Source of the DNA: Paenibacillus melissococcoides
GTDB lineage: Bacteria > Bacillota > Bacilli > Paenibacillales > Paenibacillaceae
Reading direction: 5' to 3'
Length of the DNA: 64,000 bases
NCBI GenBank assembly: GCA_944800085.1
Contig: CALYLO010000009.1
Span: forward strand, 291,001-355,000
In this document: in pieces, positions 27,005 to 34,987 of the stretch
Position numbering within the stretch: the first letter of the stretch is position 1
Layout of the letters: each line of letters opens with the position of its first letter
Position numbers and translations under genes: made by a program
Notes under the pieces: generated by a model
Seen by the model: the letters and a program-made list of their open reading frames with translations, nothing else
Told to the model about the DNA's origin: nothing
The model's database searches: none

Positions 27005-27100
27005 ATAAGCGTTAATTCCTGTGCTATCATGATGATGTAGTGCACAGTACTGTTACGCTGCAGACAAATACAACAAGAGAAGACAAGGGGTTTAAGCGAC

Positions 27101-28897
27101 ATGAAGAGGATGAAGAAAGCGGGAATCATGGTGCTTGTCCTGTGTATGTTCGTGATGCTGGCGGCATGCGGGAGCGGGAACAAAGACGGCAAGGAGGCCA
27201 ATAATGGAGGGGATCAGGATCGGATCGTAACATCCATCGGGGAAGGCGATGGGAAGCACGGTACGATTAAGGTAGAGGTCACGTTTGAGAACGATGAGAT
27301 TAAAGATATAAAAGTGCTCGAACAGAAGGAAAACGAGGTGTTGGCCGAGCCTGTATATAAAGAGCTCAAAGAGATGATGATCGCCACGAACAGCGCGGAG
27401 GCGGATGCGATCAGCGGCTCGACGGTCACAAGCCAAGGCTACATCGACGCGGTGAAGGATGCGGTAGCGAAGGCGGGCTTGACGCTTGTCGCGAAGCAGG
27501 CGGCTGGAAAAACCCAGACAGACGAGCCGGCCGACCAGACGTATGATGTGGTCATTATCGGGGCTGGCGGCGCCGGCTTCAGTGCGGCTTTGGAAGCGAA
27601 GCAGGCGGGCGCTTCGGTTGTCCTGCTGGAGAAAATGCCTAGCGTAGGCGGCAACACGCTGATTTCCGGCGGTGAAATGAATGCGGCCAACACGTGGGTG
27701 CAGAAAAACCTGGGCATTGAAGACAGCACCGAGCTGTTCATTGAAGATACGCTCAAAGGCGGAGATAATATCGGCGATCCGGAAATGGTCCGCGTGCTGG
27801 CCGAGAACGCGACCGCTGCGGCAGAATGGCTGAAGGATGAAGTGAAGGTGAACTTCCTGGAGGATCACCTATTCCAATTCGGCGGCCACTCCGTCAAGCG
27901 CGCGCTCATTCCGGAAGGGCATACGGGCGCCGAACTGATTACGAAGCTGAAAAAGCAGTTGGACGAGATGGGCATCGATCTGAAGACGAATACGAAGGCC
28001 GAGAAACTGCTCACGGATGACAGCGGTAAAGTGATCGGCGTCGAAGCAGCCGGAGCGAACGGCGGCACCATCACCTTCCATGCCAACAAAGGCGTCATTA
28101 TTGCATCGGGCGGCTTCGGATCCAATGTCGAAATGAGAAAACAGTACAATCCGGAATACGATGAAAAATATATGACTACGGATGCGCCGGGCACGACGGG
28201 AGACGGGATTGTGATGGCGCAGGCAGTCGGCGCCGCCCTGACCAATATGGAGAGCATTCAGACTTATCCGGTGTGCAATCCGAAGACCGGCGTTATCTCG
28301 CTCGTTGCGGACAGCCGTTTTGACGGGGCGATTCTCGTGAATCAGAGCGGCCAGCGCTTCGTCGAAGAGCTGGAACGCCGTGATGTCATCTCCAAAGCGA
28401 TTTTGGCTCAGGAAGGCGGCTATGCCTACCAGTTGTGGAATCAGGAAATTGGGGATATCGGCAAGACTGTCGACACGCATAAAGACGAATACGAAATGCT
28501 CGTCAAAGACGGCCTGTTGTACAAAGCGGATACGCTGAAGGAAGCAGCCGAATTTTTCAAGATCGATCCGGAAGCGCTGCAGGCGACAATCGACCGCGTC
28601 AACAAATTCGCCAAGTCCGGAAAGGACGAGGACTTCAACCACCGCGCGGGATTGAAGGATATGAGCAAGGGGCCTTATTATATTCAAAAAGCGGTGCCTT
28701 CCGTTCACCATACGATGGGCGGACTGGTTATTAATAAGACGACACAGGTGCTGAACGAGCAAGGCCAGCCGATTGCGGGCCTGTTCGCCGCAGGCGAGGT
28801 CACGGGCGTCATTCACGGCAAGAATCGGCTTGGCGGGAATGCGATTGCCGATGCGATCACCTTCGGGCGCATCGCCGGCCAGCAAGCGGCCAAATAA
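27101..28897 (+). CDS. Fumarate-reductase-like flavoprotein lipoprotein with FMN-binding domain
   Basis: A 598-residue exported lipoprotein (lipobox LAAC, Cys23). Residues about 50-130 are an FMN-binding domain whose SGSTVTS motif is where FMN is covalently attached. Residues about 148-598 are the flavocytochrome c/fumarate reductase flavoprotein domain, with FAD motif VVIIGAGGAGFSAALEAKQA, the active-site region SGGEMNAANTW and GEVTGVIHGKNRLGGNAIAD near the end. Similar proteins reduce fumarate, urocanate or other enoates as outside electron acceptors fed by FMN. The exact acceptor is unknown. It is monocistronic with a terminator, and a palindrome precedes its promoter. Confidence 0.88.
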   Translation: MKRMKKAGIMVLVLCMFVMLAACGSGNKDGKEANNGGDQDRIVTSIGEGDGKHGTIKVEVTFENDEIKDIKVLEQKENEVLAEPVYKELKEMMIATNSAEADAISGSTVTSQGYIDAVKDAVAKAGLTLVAKQAAGKTQTDEPADQTYDVVIIGAGGAGFSAALEAKQAGASVVLLEKMPSVGGNTLISGGEMNAANTWVQKNLGIEDSTELFIEDTLKGGDNIGDPEMVRVLAENATAAAEWLKDEVKVNFLEDHLFQFGGHSVKRALIPEGHTGAELITKLKKQLDEMGIDLKTNTKAEKLLTDDSGKVIGVEAAGANGGTITFHANKGVIIASGGFGSNVEMRKQYNPEYDEKYMTTDAPGTTGDGIVMAQAVGAALTNMESIQTYPVCNPKTGVISLVADSRFDGAILVNQSGQRFVEELERRDVISKAILAQEGGYAYQLWNQEIGDIGKTVDTHKDEYEMLVKDGLLYKADTLKEAAEFFKIDPEALQATIDRVNKFAKSGKDEDFNHRAGLKDMSKGPYYIQKAVPSVHHTMGGLVINKTTQVLNEQGQPIAGLFAAGEVTGVIHGKNRLGGNAIADAITFGRIAGQQAAK

Positions 28898-28920
28898 ATA
28901 GCAAAAGAAAAGAAACCGTA

Positions 28921-28947
28921 GCCGCAGCATCAAGCTGCGGCTTTTTG
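28921..28947 (+). terminator. Terminator of the flavoprotein gene
   Basis: GCCGCAGC and GCTGCGGC form an 8-bp stem with a 5-nt loop, followed by TTTTTG. Confidence 0.9.
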
Positions 28948-29066
28948 CATGGGGCGGCGGTCGTTGAAGCAAGCCTTCGGCCTGGAGGAGCCAGCATCTT
29001 GTGACCGAGGTCCAGGCTTTTTTGCATTTTTGGCTCCGGGGTTCGATCTGAGGAATACTGCCCATT

Positions 29067-29162
29067 TTGTTATATAACAATAAAAAAATTAAAAAAACAG
29101 TATTGAACAGTTCTTTCCAGTGTTATATAATGACGTCAACAAAACAGTTTTGTTATATAACA
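29067..29162 (+). promoter_or_regulatory. Promoter of the glyoxylate operon with three TTATATAA palindromes
   Basis: A promoter TTGAAC (29103-29108), 17 nt, TATAAT (29126-29131) predicts a start near 29138. A perfect palindrome TTGTTATATAACAA lies upstream at 29067-29080. TGTTATATAATG (29121-29132) covers the -10 box, and a second full TGTTATATAACA lies at 29151-29162 just inside the transcript. Placement over the -10 box and downstream is typical of a repressor. Very similar sites precede the regulator gene at 32665. Confidence 0.75.
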
Positions 29163-29182
29163 GAAAAGAGGGGGGACGCGGA

Positions 29183-29347
29183 ATGGATTGTCCTGTATGT
29201 GGCGGTAATGGCGATTTGGACTGCTTTAAATGCATGAGCCCGATGGCTGAAGGCCAGGAACACCATGATTGCCCGTTATGCGAGGGCAGGCGGTTTCTTC
29301 CTTGCAGCCGGTGCTCCGGCAACGGTTACCTGGAGCAGGAAGCATGA
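29183..29347 (+). CDS. 54-residue DnaJ-type zinc-ribbon protein
   Basis: A small cysteine-rich protein. CPVCGGNG, CFKC, CPLCEG and CSRCSGNG give four C-x-x-C pairs in the CxxCxGxG style of the DnaJ zinc domain, so it should bind two zinc ions. The start is the ATG after GAGGGGGGACGCGG; a frame that starts further upstream would lie inside the operator region. It is the first gene after the glyoxylate promoter, 37 nt before aceA. A protein-folding or regulatory role in the operon is inference only. Confidence 0.75.
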   Translation: MDCPVCGGNGDLDCFKCMSPMAEGQEHHDCPLCEGRRFLPCSRCSGNGYLEQEA

Positions 29348-29384
29348 AGGGAATGAAATTTAAATCGATGGAGGAGGATGGACG

Positions 29385-30668
29385 ATGAGCGGTACAGGCA
29401 GAACGGAACTCGAGCAGATGAAGGAACAATGGTCTGGGGCCCGTTATCAAGGCATCCGGCGTCCGTATTCGCCGGAAGACGTGTTGAGATTGCGGGGGTC
29501 TTTGAAAATCGAATACACATTGGCCCAGCGGGGATCCGCGAAATTGTGGGATCTGCTTCATTCGGAAGATTATATCCATGCGCTGGGAGCCTTGACCGGC
29601 AACCAGGCGGTTCAGCAGGTCAAAGCGGGACTGAAGGCCATCTATCTCAGCGGATGGCAGGTGGCGGCGGACGCGAACTTGTCCGGACAGATGTATCCCG
29701 ATCAGAGTCTCTATCCGGCGAACAGCGTTCCTCATGTCGTGAAGCGAATCAATCAGGCCTTGCAGCGCGCCGATCATATCCAGCATTCCGAGGGCAAGAA
29801 TGACATCGATTTCTTCGCGCCCATCATCGCGGATGCCGAGGCCGGCTTCGGCGGGCCGTTGAATGTCTTCGAGCTCGTGAAGTCCATGATCGAAGCGGGA
29901 GCCGCGGCCGTCCATCTGGAGGATCAGCTTGCCTCGGAGAAGAAATGCGGCCATATGGGCGGCAAGGTGCTGCTGCCGACGGGGCAGGCGATTCGCCATC
30001 TGATCGCGGCGAGGCTGGCGGCGGACGTAATGGGGGTGGATACGGTCCTCATTGCCCGGACGGATGCGAATGCGGCGCAGCTTCTCACCAGCGACATCGA
30101 CGACAATGATCGGCCTTTCCTGACCGGAAAACGCTCGACGGAAGGCTTCCATTATGTAAGGGCGGGATTGGAGCAAGCGATAGCGCGGGGCTTGGCTTAT
30201 GCCCCTTACGCCGACATGGTCTGGTGCGAGACCTCCGAACCGAATCTGGAGGAGGCGGAACGGTTCGCGCAAGCCATTCACGCCCGCTATCCCGGCAAAT
30301 TGCTGGCGTATAACTGCTCCCCATCCTTCAACTGGAAACGGAAGCTGAGCGACAAGGAGATCGCCACCTTCCAGCAGAAGCTCGGCGCGATGGGCTATAA
30401 GTTCCAGTTCGTCACCTTGGCCGGCTTCCACGCCTTGAACCACAGCATGTTCCAACTGGCGAAAGGGTACAAGGAGCGGGGGATGCAAGCCTACTCCGAG
30501 CTCCAGCAGGCGGAATTCGCCAGCGAGGCGGAAGGATATGAAGCGGTCCGCCACCAACGGGAAGTGGGAGCCAGTTATTTTGACGAAGTGACTCAGATTA
30601 TTGCCGGAGGCCTGGCCAGCACCACGGCGTTGGCAGGTTCGACCGAGCAGGAGCAGTTCACCCGTTAA
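29385..30668 (+). CDS. aceA: Isocitrate lyase
   Basis: A 427-residue isocitrate lyase, which cleaves isocitrate to succinate and glyoxylate, the first step of the glyoxylate shunt. It carries the family signature KKCGHMGGKVL with the catalytic Cys and the metal-binding stretch IADAEAGFGGPLNVFEL. Near the end it has YNCSPSFNWK, a family hallmark. A strong GGAGGAGGA ribosome site precedes the ATG. It is followed after 48 nt by malate synthase, so the operon makes the complete shunt for growth on acetate or fatty acids. Confidence 0.95.
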   Translation: MSGTGRTELEQMKEQWSGARYQGIRRPYSPEDVLRLRGSLKIEYTLAQRGSAKLWDLLHSEDYIHALGALTGNQAVQQVKAGLKAIYLSGWQVAADANLSGQMYPDQSLYPANSVPHVVKRINQALQRADHIQHSEGKNDIDFFAPIIADAEAGFGGPLNVFELVKSMIEAGAAAVHLEDQLASEKKCGHMGGKVLLPTGQAIRHLIAARLAADVMGVDTVLIARTDANAAQLLTSDIDDNDRPFLTGKRSTEGFHYVRAGLEQAIARGLAYAPYADMVWCETSEPNLEEAERFAQAIHARYPGKLLAYNCSPSFNWKRKLSDKEIATFQQKLGAMGYKFQFVTLAGFHALNHSMFQLAKGYKERGMQAYSELQQAEFASEAEGYEAVRHQREVGASYFDEVTQIIAGGLASTTALAGSTEQEQFTR

Positions 30669-30716
30669 TGAACCATATTTCAGTATTACAGCCATTGAAA
30701 AAAGGGGGTTCGACCT

Positions 30717-32315
30717 ATGAACCGTGTGAGCCAGTCACACCGTGAATTGAAAGGGGAATGCAGCTCCGAAGCACATTGCATCATCTTGACGCCTGAAGCG
30801 CTGGACTTCGTGGCCGCGTTGGAAAGGCGGTTCGGGAAGCGGCGCAAGGAGCTGCTTCAAATGAGAGACGATCGCCAGCAAAGACTCGATGCAGGCGAGT
30901 GGCCGGACTTCTTGGCGGAGACGGCGCATGTCCGGAACGGGGATTGGACGGTTGCTTCCATTCCGGCCGATTTGCAGGATCGGAGGGTGGAAATTACAGG
31001 TCCATCCGGGGATCGCAAAATGGTGATCAATGCGTTAAACTCGGGCGCCAAAGTGTTCATGGCGGATTTCGAGGACGCCAATTCCCCAACCTGGGCCAAC
31101 ACGCTGGAAGGCCAGGTCAATCTGCGGGATGCGGTCAACCGGACGATACGGTTCGTGAACGAGGCGGGCAAAATCTATGAACTGAACGACAAACCGGCCG
31201 TGCTCAAGGTGCGCCCTAGGGGCTGGCATATGGAAGAGAAGCATCTGTTGATCGACGGAGAGCCGGTATCGGCGTCGCTATTCGATTTCGGCCTTTACTT
31301 TTTTCATAATGCGGAGGCGTTGATTCGGCAGGGAAGCGGCCCCTATTTCTATCTTCCGAAAATGGAAAGCCATCTGGAAGCGAGGCTGTGGAATGATGTG
31401 TTCGAATTTGCGCAGCAGGAGCTGGGCATTCCGCGCGGCACCATTAAGGCTACCGTCTTAATCGAGACGATCCTGGCCGCCTTCGAGATGGATGAGATTC
31501 TGTACGAGCTCCGCGATCACGCGGCCGGCTTGAATTGCGGGCGCTGGGACTACATTTTCAGCTATATCAAGAAGCTCCGGAGCAAGCCGGACGTCATTTT
31601 GCCCGACCGGGCCATCGTGACGATGGAATCGCCATTTATGACGGCCTATTCGCTGCTGGCCATCCAGACGTGCCATCGGCGCCAGGCCTACTGCATCGGG
31701 GGCATGGCGGCCCAGATTCCGATCAAAAACAATCCGGCGGCCAACGAAGCGGCGCTGGAGAAGGTGCGGAAGGATAAGCTGCGGGAAGCGCGGAACGGCC
31801 ATGACGGCACATGGGTGGCGCATCCCGGTCTCGTGCCGATCGCCATGGAGGTGTTCGATGCCCATATGCCGGGACCGAACCAGCTCGGGAAGCTGCCGGA
31901 GCGCGAGATTACCGCGGCGGATTTGCTGGAGGTTCCTCAAGGGCCGATTACCGAGGCCGGCGTCAGAATGAACGTGTCGGTCGGCATTCAATATTTGGAG
32001 GCATGGCTGCGAGGAATGGGCGCGGTGCCGATCAACCATCTGATGGAGGATGCCGCGACCGCCGAGATTTCGAGAGCCCAGCTCTGGCAGTGGATTCATC
32101 ATCCGCGGGGCGTGCTTGACGATGGGCGCAAAGTGACGATCGAGCTCTTCGATCGAATCTTTCAGGAAGAGCTGGAGAATCTCCGCCTTCGCATCGGCGA
32201 AGAGCAAGTTCCCGGCTCCCGGCTGACGCTGGCCGCCTCTTTGTTCCGCGATATGACGGTTGCCGATACGTTTGAGCCGTTTTTGACCCAACCGGGTTAT
32301 ATGCACTTATCCTAA
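30717..32315 (+). CDS. aceB: Malate synthase A
   Basis: A 532-residue malate synthase of the A type, which condenses glyoxylate with acetyl-CoA to malate. Family segments are VFMADFEDANSPTWAN, KVRPRGWHM, FYLPKMESHLEARLWND and IGGMAAQIPI. The Arg in RPRGWHM and a late Asp form the active site in the known family. AAAAAAGGGGG precedes the start. It is co-transcribed with aceA and with the small gene 24 nt downstream. Confidence 0.95.
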   Translation: MNRVSQSHRELKGECSSEAHCIILTPEALDFVAALERRFGKRRKELLQMRDDRQQRLDAGEWPDFLAETAHVRNGDWTVASIPADLQDRRVEITGPSGDRKMVINALNSGAKVFMADFEDANSPTWANTLEGQVNLRDAVNRTIRFVNEAGKIYELNDKPAVLKVRPRGWHMEEKHLLIDGEPVSASLFDFGLYFFHNAEALIRQGSGPYFYLPKMESHLEARLWNDVFEFAQQELGIPRGTIKATVLIETILAAFEMDEILYELRDHAAGLNCGRWDYIFSYIKKLRSKPDVILPDRAIVTMESPFMTAYSLLAIQTCHRRQAYCIGGMAAQIPIKNNPAANEAALEKVRKDKLREARNGHDGTWVAHPGLVPIAMEVFDAHMPGPNQLGKLPEREITAADLLEVPQGPITEAGVRMNVSVGIQYLEAWLRGMGAVPINHLMEDAATAEISRAQLWQWIHHPRGVLDDGRKVTIELFDRIFQEELENLRLRIGEEQVPGSRLTLAASLFRDMTVADTFEPFLTQPGYMHLS

Positions 32316-32339
32316 TTTCGTAAAAGGAGGTTCACGCAA

Positions 32340-32519
32340 ATGGCGATGAACAAGGTCGAACACGATACAGACGAGACGATGGAGCACACGGCGTTTTATC
32401 CGCTGTCTCCTGTATTTTTGGACTTGTACTATCATTCGAGCAGCGAGGAAGTCCAGCAGTCCTCCTTGCCGCTGTCGCACTATTTCATTACCAATTATTA
32501 TTGCTACCGCAATGATTAA
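32340..32519 (+). CDS. 59-residue acidic/aromatic peptide in the glyoxylate operon
   Basis: A short gene begins at an ATG preceded by AAAAGGAGGTTCACGCAA, one of the best ribosome sites in the window. It encodes MAMNKVEHDTDETMEHTAFY, then PLSPVFLDLYYHSSSEE, and ends HYFITNYYCYRND. It is rich in Tyr and His and has no membrane helix. It lies 24 nt after aceB, and the operon terminator follows directly. I do not recognise the family. Position suggests a small partner or regulator of the shunt enzymes. Confidence 0.7.
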   Translation: MAMNKVEHDTDETMEHTAFYPLSPVFLDLYYHSSSEEVQQSSLPLSHYFITNYYCYRND

Positions 32520-32538
32520 GCAATAGCTCGCAAGCTGA

Positions 32539-32585
32539 TCTCCAACAGAGCCTGTTCGAGGAAAGAACGGGCCTGTTGGATATTT
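32539..32585 (+). terminator. Terminator of the glyoxylate operon
   Basis: CCAACAGAGCCTGTTC pairs with GAACGGGCCTGTTGG around a 7-nt loop, and a T-rich tract follows (ATATTTTCTTTTT). Confidence 0.85.
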
Positions 32586-32618
32586 TCTTTTTCCGCTTCC
32601 GTTTCAATATATTCCCCA

Positions 32619-32651
32619 TGCTATATAATAGAAGTATTCCGCTATATAACA
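32619..32651 (+). promoter_or_regulatory. Two TATATAA operator sites before the YtoI-like regulator
   Basis: TGCTATATAATA (32619-32630) contains a -10-like TATAAT at 32624-32629. CGCTATATAACA follows at 32640-32651. Both are one or two changes from TGTTATATAACA in front of the glyoxylate operon. The arrangement is also the same: one site over the -10 box and one just downstream. Autoregulation by the gene at 32665 is the simple reading. Confidence 0.65.
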
Positions 32652-32664
32652 GAGGGGATAGCTT

Positions 32665-33990
32665 ATGAATTCTCACGAAATGATGACAAAGCACGGGCAG
32701 ATTATTCAATATATTGAGGAGCTTGAAATCGGGACGCGGATTTCGGTGCGCAAAATCGCGCAGGCCTTGAACGTGAGCGAGGGGACGGCTTACCGCGCCA
32801 TCAAGGAAGCGGAGGGCCGGGGCATCGTCAGCACGAGAGAGCGCACGGGCACCGTCCGGATCGAGAAGAAAGAGCCGCAGCATATCGACAAACTGACCTT
32901 CGAAGAAATACGAAGCCTGGTGGACGGAGAGGTGCTGGGCGGCAAAGCGGGCCTCGACAAGACGCTGAACAAGTTCGTGATCGGGGCCATGCAGCTCGAA
33001 GCGATGATCCGGTACATTGAACCGGGGAATCTGCTCATTGTCGGGAACCGGAACAAGGCTCATCACACCGCGCTGACCTTGGGGGCAGGGGTGCTGATTA
33101 CGGGCGGCTTCGATACCCCGGCGGAGGTTCGCGAGCTGGCGGACGAGCTGGAGCTTCCGGTCATCAGCTGCAAATACGACACCTTTACGGTGGCTGCGCT
33201 CCTGAACCGCGCCTTATCCGAACGGATGATCAAGAAGCAGATCATTTTGGTCGGCGATATCATTCGAAAAGACATTCCGCTCACCTCGATTCACCAGTCC
33301 AGCACAGTCGGGCATTTGAAAAAGCTGATAGAGGAAACCGATCACAACCGCTTTCCCGTGGTGGATGATACGAACAAGCCAGTGGGCATGATTATCGCCA
33401 AGGACATTATCGGCGCTTCCGACAATGAACCGATCGAGCATTTCATGAGCCCCAATCCGATTACGGTCATGCCTCACACCTCGATTGCGACGGCGGGCCA
33501 TATGATGGTATGGGAAGGCATTGAGCTGATTCCGGTCGTGGACGAGGAGAAGAAGCTGATCGGCGTGATTAGCCGCAAGGATATATTGAAAGCGATGCAA
33601 TCGGTCCATTCCCAGCCCCAAAAGGGAGAGACGCTGGAGGATCAGATCTGGTCGGCGTTCGAGGAGATTCGGGACGACGATGGCGGGCTCTATTTCCGCG
33701 GTCCCGTTCATACCTCGATGATCAACCAGATGGGCTACATCTCCGAGGGCATCCTGGGCAGCATGATCACGCTTGCCGTCACCCGTACGATTAAGCAGCA
33801 TAAGAAGAAGGATCTGCTTATCGACCACACCTCCGTTTATTATTTGGCGCCGATCGAAATCGAGAACATCGTGGAAATGATTCCGACCGTGATTGAATTA
33901 AGCCGCCGGTTCTGCAAGATCGAAGTGGAAATGTTCGTCCAAGGGCAGCGCGTGATCAAGGCGATGGTGACGGCCCGAATTTTGGATTAG
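32665..33990 (+). CDS. HTH-DRTGG-CBS-CBS-HotDog transcriptional regulator (YtoI-like)
   Basis: A 441-residue, four-part protein. It has an N-terminal winged helix (about 1-65, RKIAQALNVSEGTAYRAIKEA), a DRTGG domain (about 80-190, VLITGGFDTPAEVRELADEL) and two CBS domains (about 200-310, NRFPVVDDTNKPVGMIIAKD and IELIPVVDEEKKLIGVISRK). A HotDog/thioesterase-fold domain follows (about 320-435, LLIDHTSVYYLAPIEIEN). The plan is that of B. subtilis YtoI. CBS pairs bind adenosyl ligands and HotDog folds bind acyl-CoA, so it could sense energy state and acetyl- or acyl-CoA. It sits after the glyoxylate operon and shares operator-like palindromes with it, which suggests it controls that operon. Confidence 0.85.
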   Translation: MNSHEMMTKHGQIIQYIEELEIGTRISVRKIAQALNVSEGTAYRAIKEAEGRGIVSTRERTGTVRIEKKEPQHIDKLTFEEIRSLVDGEVLGGKAGLDKTLNKFVIGAMQLEAMIRYIEPGNLLIVGNRNKAHHTALTLGAGVLITGGFDTPAEVRELADELELPVISCKYDTFTVAALLNRALSERMIKKQIILVGDIIRKDIPLTSIHQSSTVGHLKKLIEETDHNRFPVVDDTNKPVGMIIAKDIIGASDNEPIEHFMSPNPITVMPHTSIATAGHMMVWEGIELIPVVDEEKKLIGVISRKDILKAMQSVHSQPQKGETLEDQIWSAFEEIRDDDGGLYFRGPVHTSMINQMGYISEGILGSMITLAVTRTIKQHKKKDLLIDHTSVYYLAPIEIENIVEMIPTVIELSRRFCKIEVEMFVQGQRVIKAMVTARILD

Positions 33991-34004
33991 CGCGCTTCGC
34001 GAAA

Positions 34005-34495
34005 AAAGCTTGTCCGATTTCCTGGATAGCGGAGATTATTCGCCGCTGTGCCAGGTGGGCGGTTATGACTGGATACGCCATGATCAGATTCAATGGTATA
34101 TCCGGCAGTCGCGGGCGTTGACCGCGCGGAACGCCGGGCAGCCGCTGCCGGCGCTCGCGTTCTTCCACATTCCGCTGCCGGAGTATCACGAGGTGTGGAA
34201 TACCCGGACGTGCGTGGGCTCATCAGATGGAGCCGATTTGCTCGCCCGGTGAACTCGGGCCTGTTCGCGGCGATGGTCGAAATGGGAGATGTGATGGGAC
34301 CTTCGTCTGGCATGATCATGCGAATGACTTCTGCGGGACGCTGCATGGCATCCGTCTCTGCTACGGCCGGTCCGGCAATATGTCAGCTTCGTGGATGGAG
34401 AGCGGAGAGATCATTTCCCGACGGGCGCGCGCGTCATTCAATTGAAAGCCGGGGAACGCGGCTACGAGACATGGATTCGCGAGAGCGACGGCTAG
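34005..34495 (+). pseudogene. Metallophosphoesterase, 3' half only, shifted
   Basis: Frames joined in order read LDSGDYSPLCQVGGYDWI, QPLPALAFFHIPLPEYHEVW and NSGLFAAMVEMGDVMG. Then come TFVWHDHANDFCGTLHGIRL with the metal-binding HDHAND motif, and finally VIQLKAGERGYETWIRESDG. These belong to calcineurin-like phosphoesterases of the purple acid phosphatase or Dcr2 type. The N-terminal half is missing and at least three shifts are present. It starts right after the YtoI-like gene, so a deletion has joined the two. Confidence 0.65.
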
Positions 34496-34561
34496 ACCGT
34501 CGGCGCACAGCCGGAGCATCGCCCCGAGGTTCGCGCGTAATCCTATTTCACCAAGTATAGA

Positions 34562-34596
34562 AGCAGGCAGCCATCCCGCGGGACGGCTGCCTGTTC
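34562..34596 (+). terminator. Hairpin between two gene remnants
   Basis: GCAGGCAGCC pairs with GGCTGCCTG(T) around a 12-nt GC-rich loop. The T-run comes only about 15 nt later, so it is a weak terminator on the plus strand, but it may have ended the metallophosphoesterase transcript. Confidence 0.5.
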
Positions 34597-34822
34597 ATAT
34601 AACTAAGTATTTTTTTTCTTCCACGAACAAAGGAACTTCAACGAAGCCTTGCTCCGTTGTCTTGATCAGGCCGATATCGGACAGGCGCAGCTCCTGCCGA
34701 TCACCATCAGGCTATGGCAGTCATGGGCGACGGTCGTCGCGATGGCGGCCGGAACCTGGAAGCCGACGTCCGACACGAGGCCGAGCGCCTGGTTGCCGTA
34801 GAGGCGTCTCCTTTTGTGAGCT
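34596..34822 (-). pseudogene. C-terminal scraps of adenine deaminase
   Basis: On the minus strand one frame gives GLVSDVGFQVPAAIATTVAH, DCHSLMVIG, close to the conserved AHDSHN...VIG region of adenine deaminase. The next frame gives QELRLSDIGLIKTTEQGF and VEVPLFVEEKKYLVI with a stop, matching the LR(I/L)SDKGLI...VPLF end of the same enzyme. The 150 residues or so between are deleted. Only about 75 codons of a gene of nearly 600 remain. Confidence 0.6.
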
Positions 34823-34893
34823 AAAAATTATGGCAGCAGCATAAGTATAGTTCAAGGAAAGATTTTCTACACGTTGACCGATTGAAGCGATTC

Positions 34894-34916
34894 CTATGAA
34901 AATAGCGATTTCATAG
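34894..34916. repeat. 8-bp inverted repeat upstream of the TIR-like gene
   Basis: CTATGAAA and TTTCATAG are perfect inverted copies with a 7-nt gap. It lies about 33 nt before a -10-like TATAAT at 34949-34954 and could be an operator for the TIR-like operon. Confidence 0.45.
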
Positions 34917-34987
34917 CTTTGCCCTCACACAGAACTGGAAAATCATAGTATAATTAGGGCAATCAAGTTCAAAAAAGAGCTGCGCTT

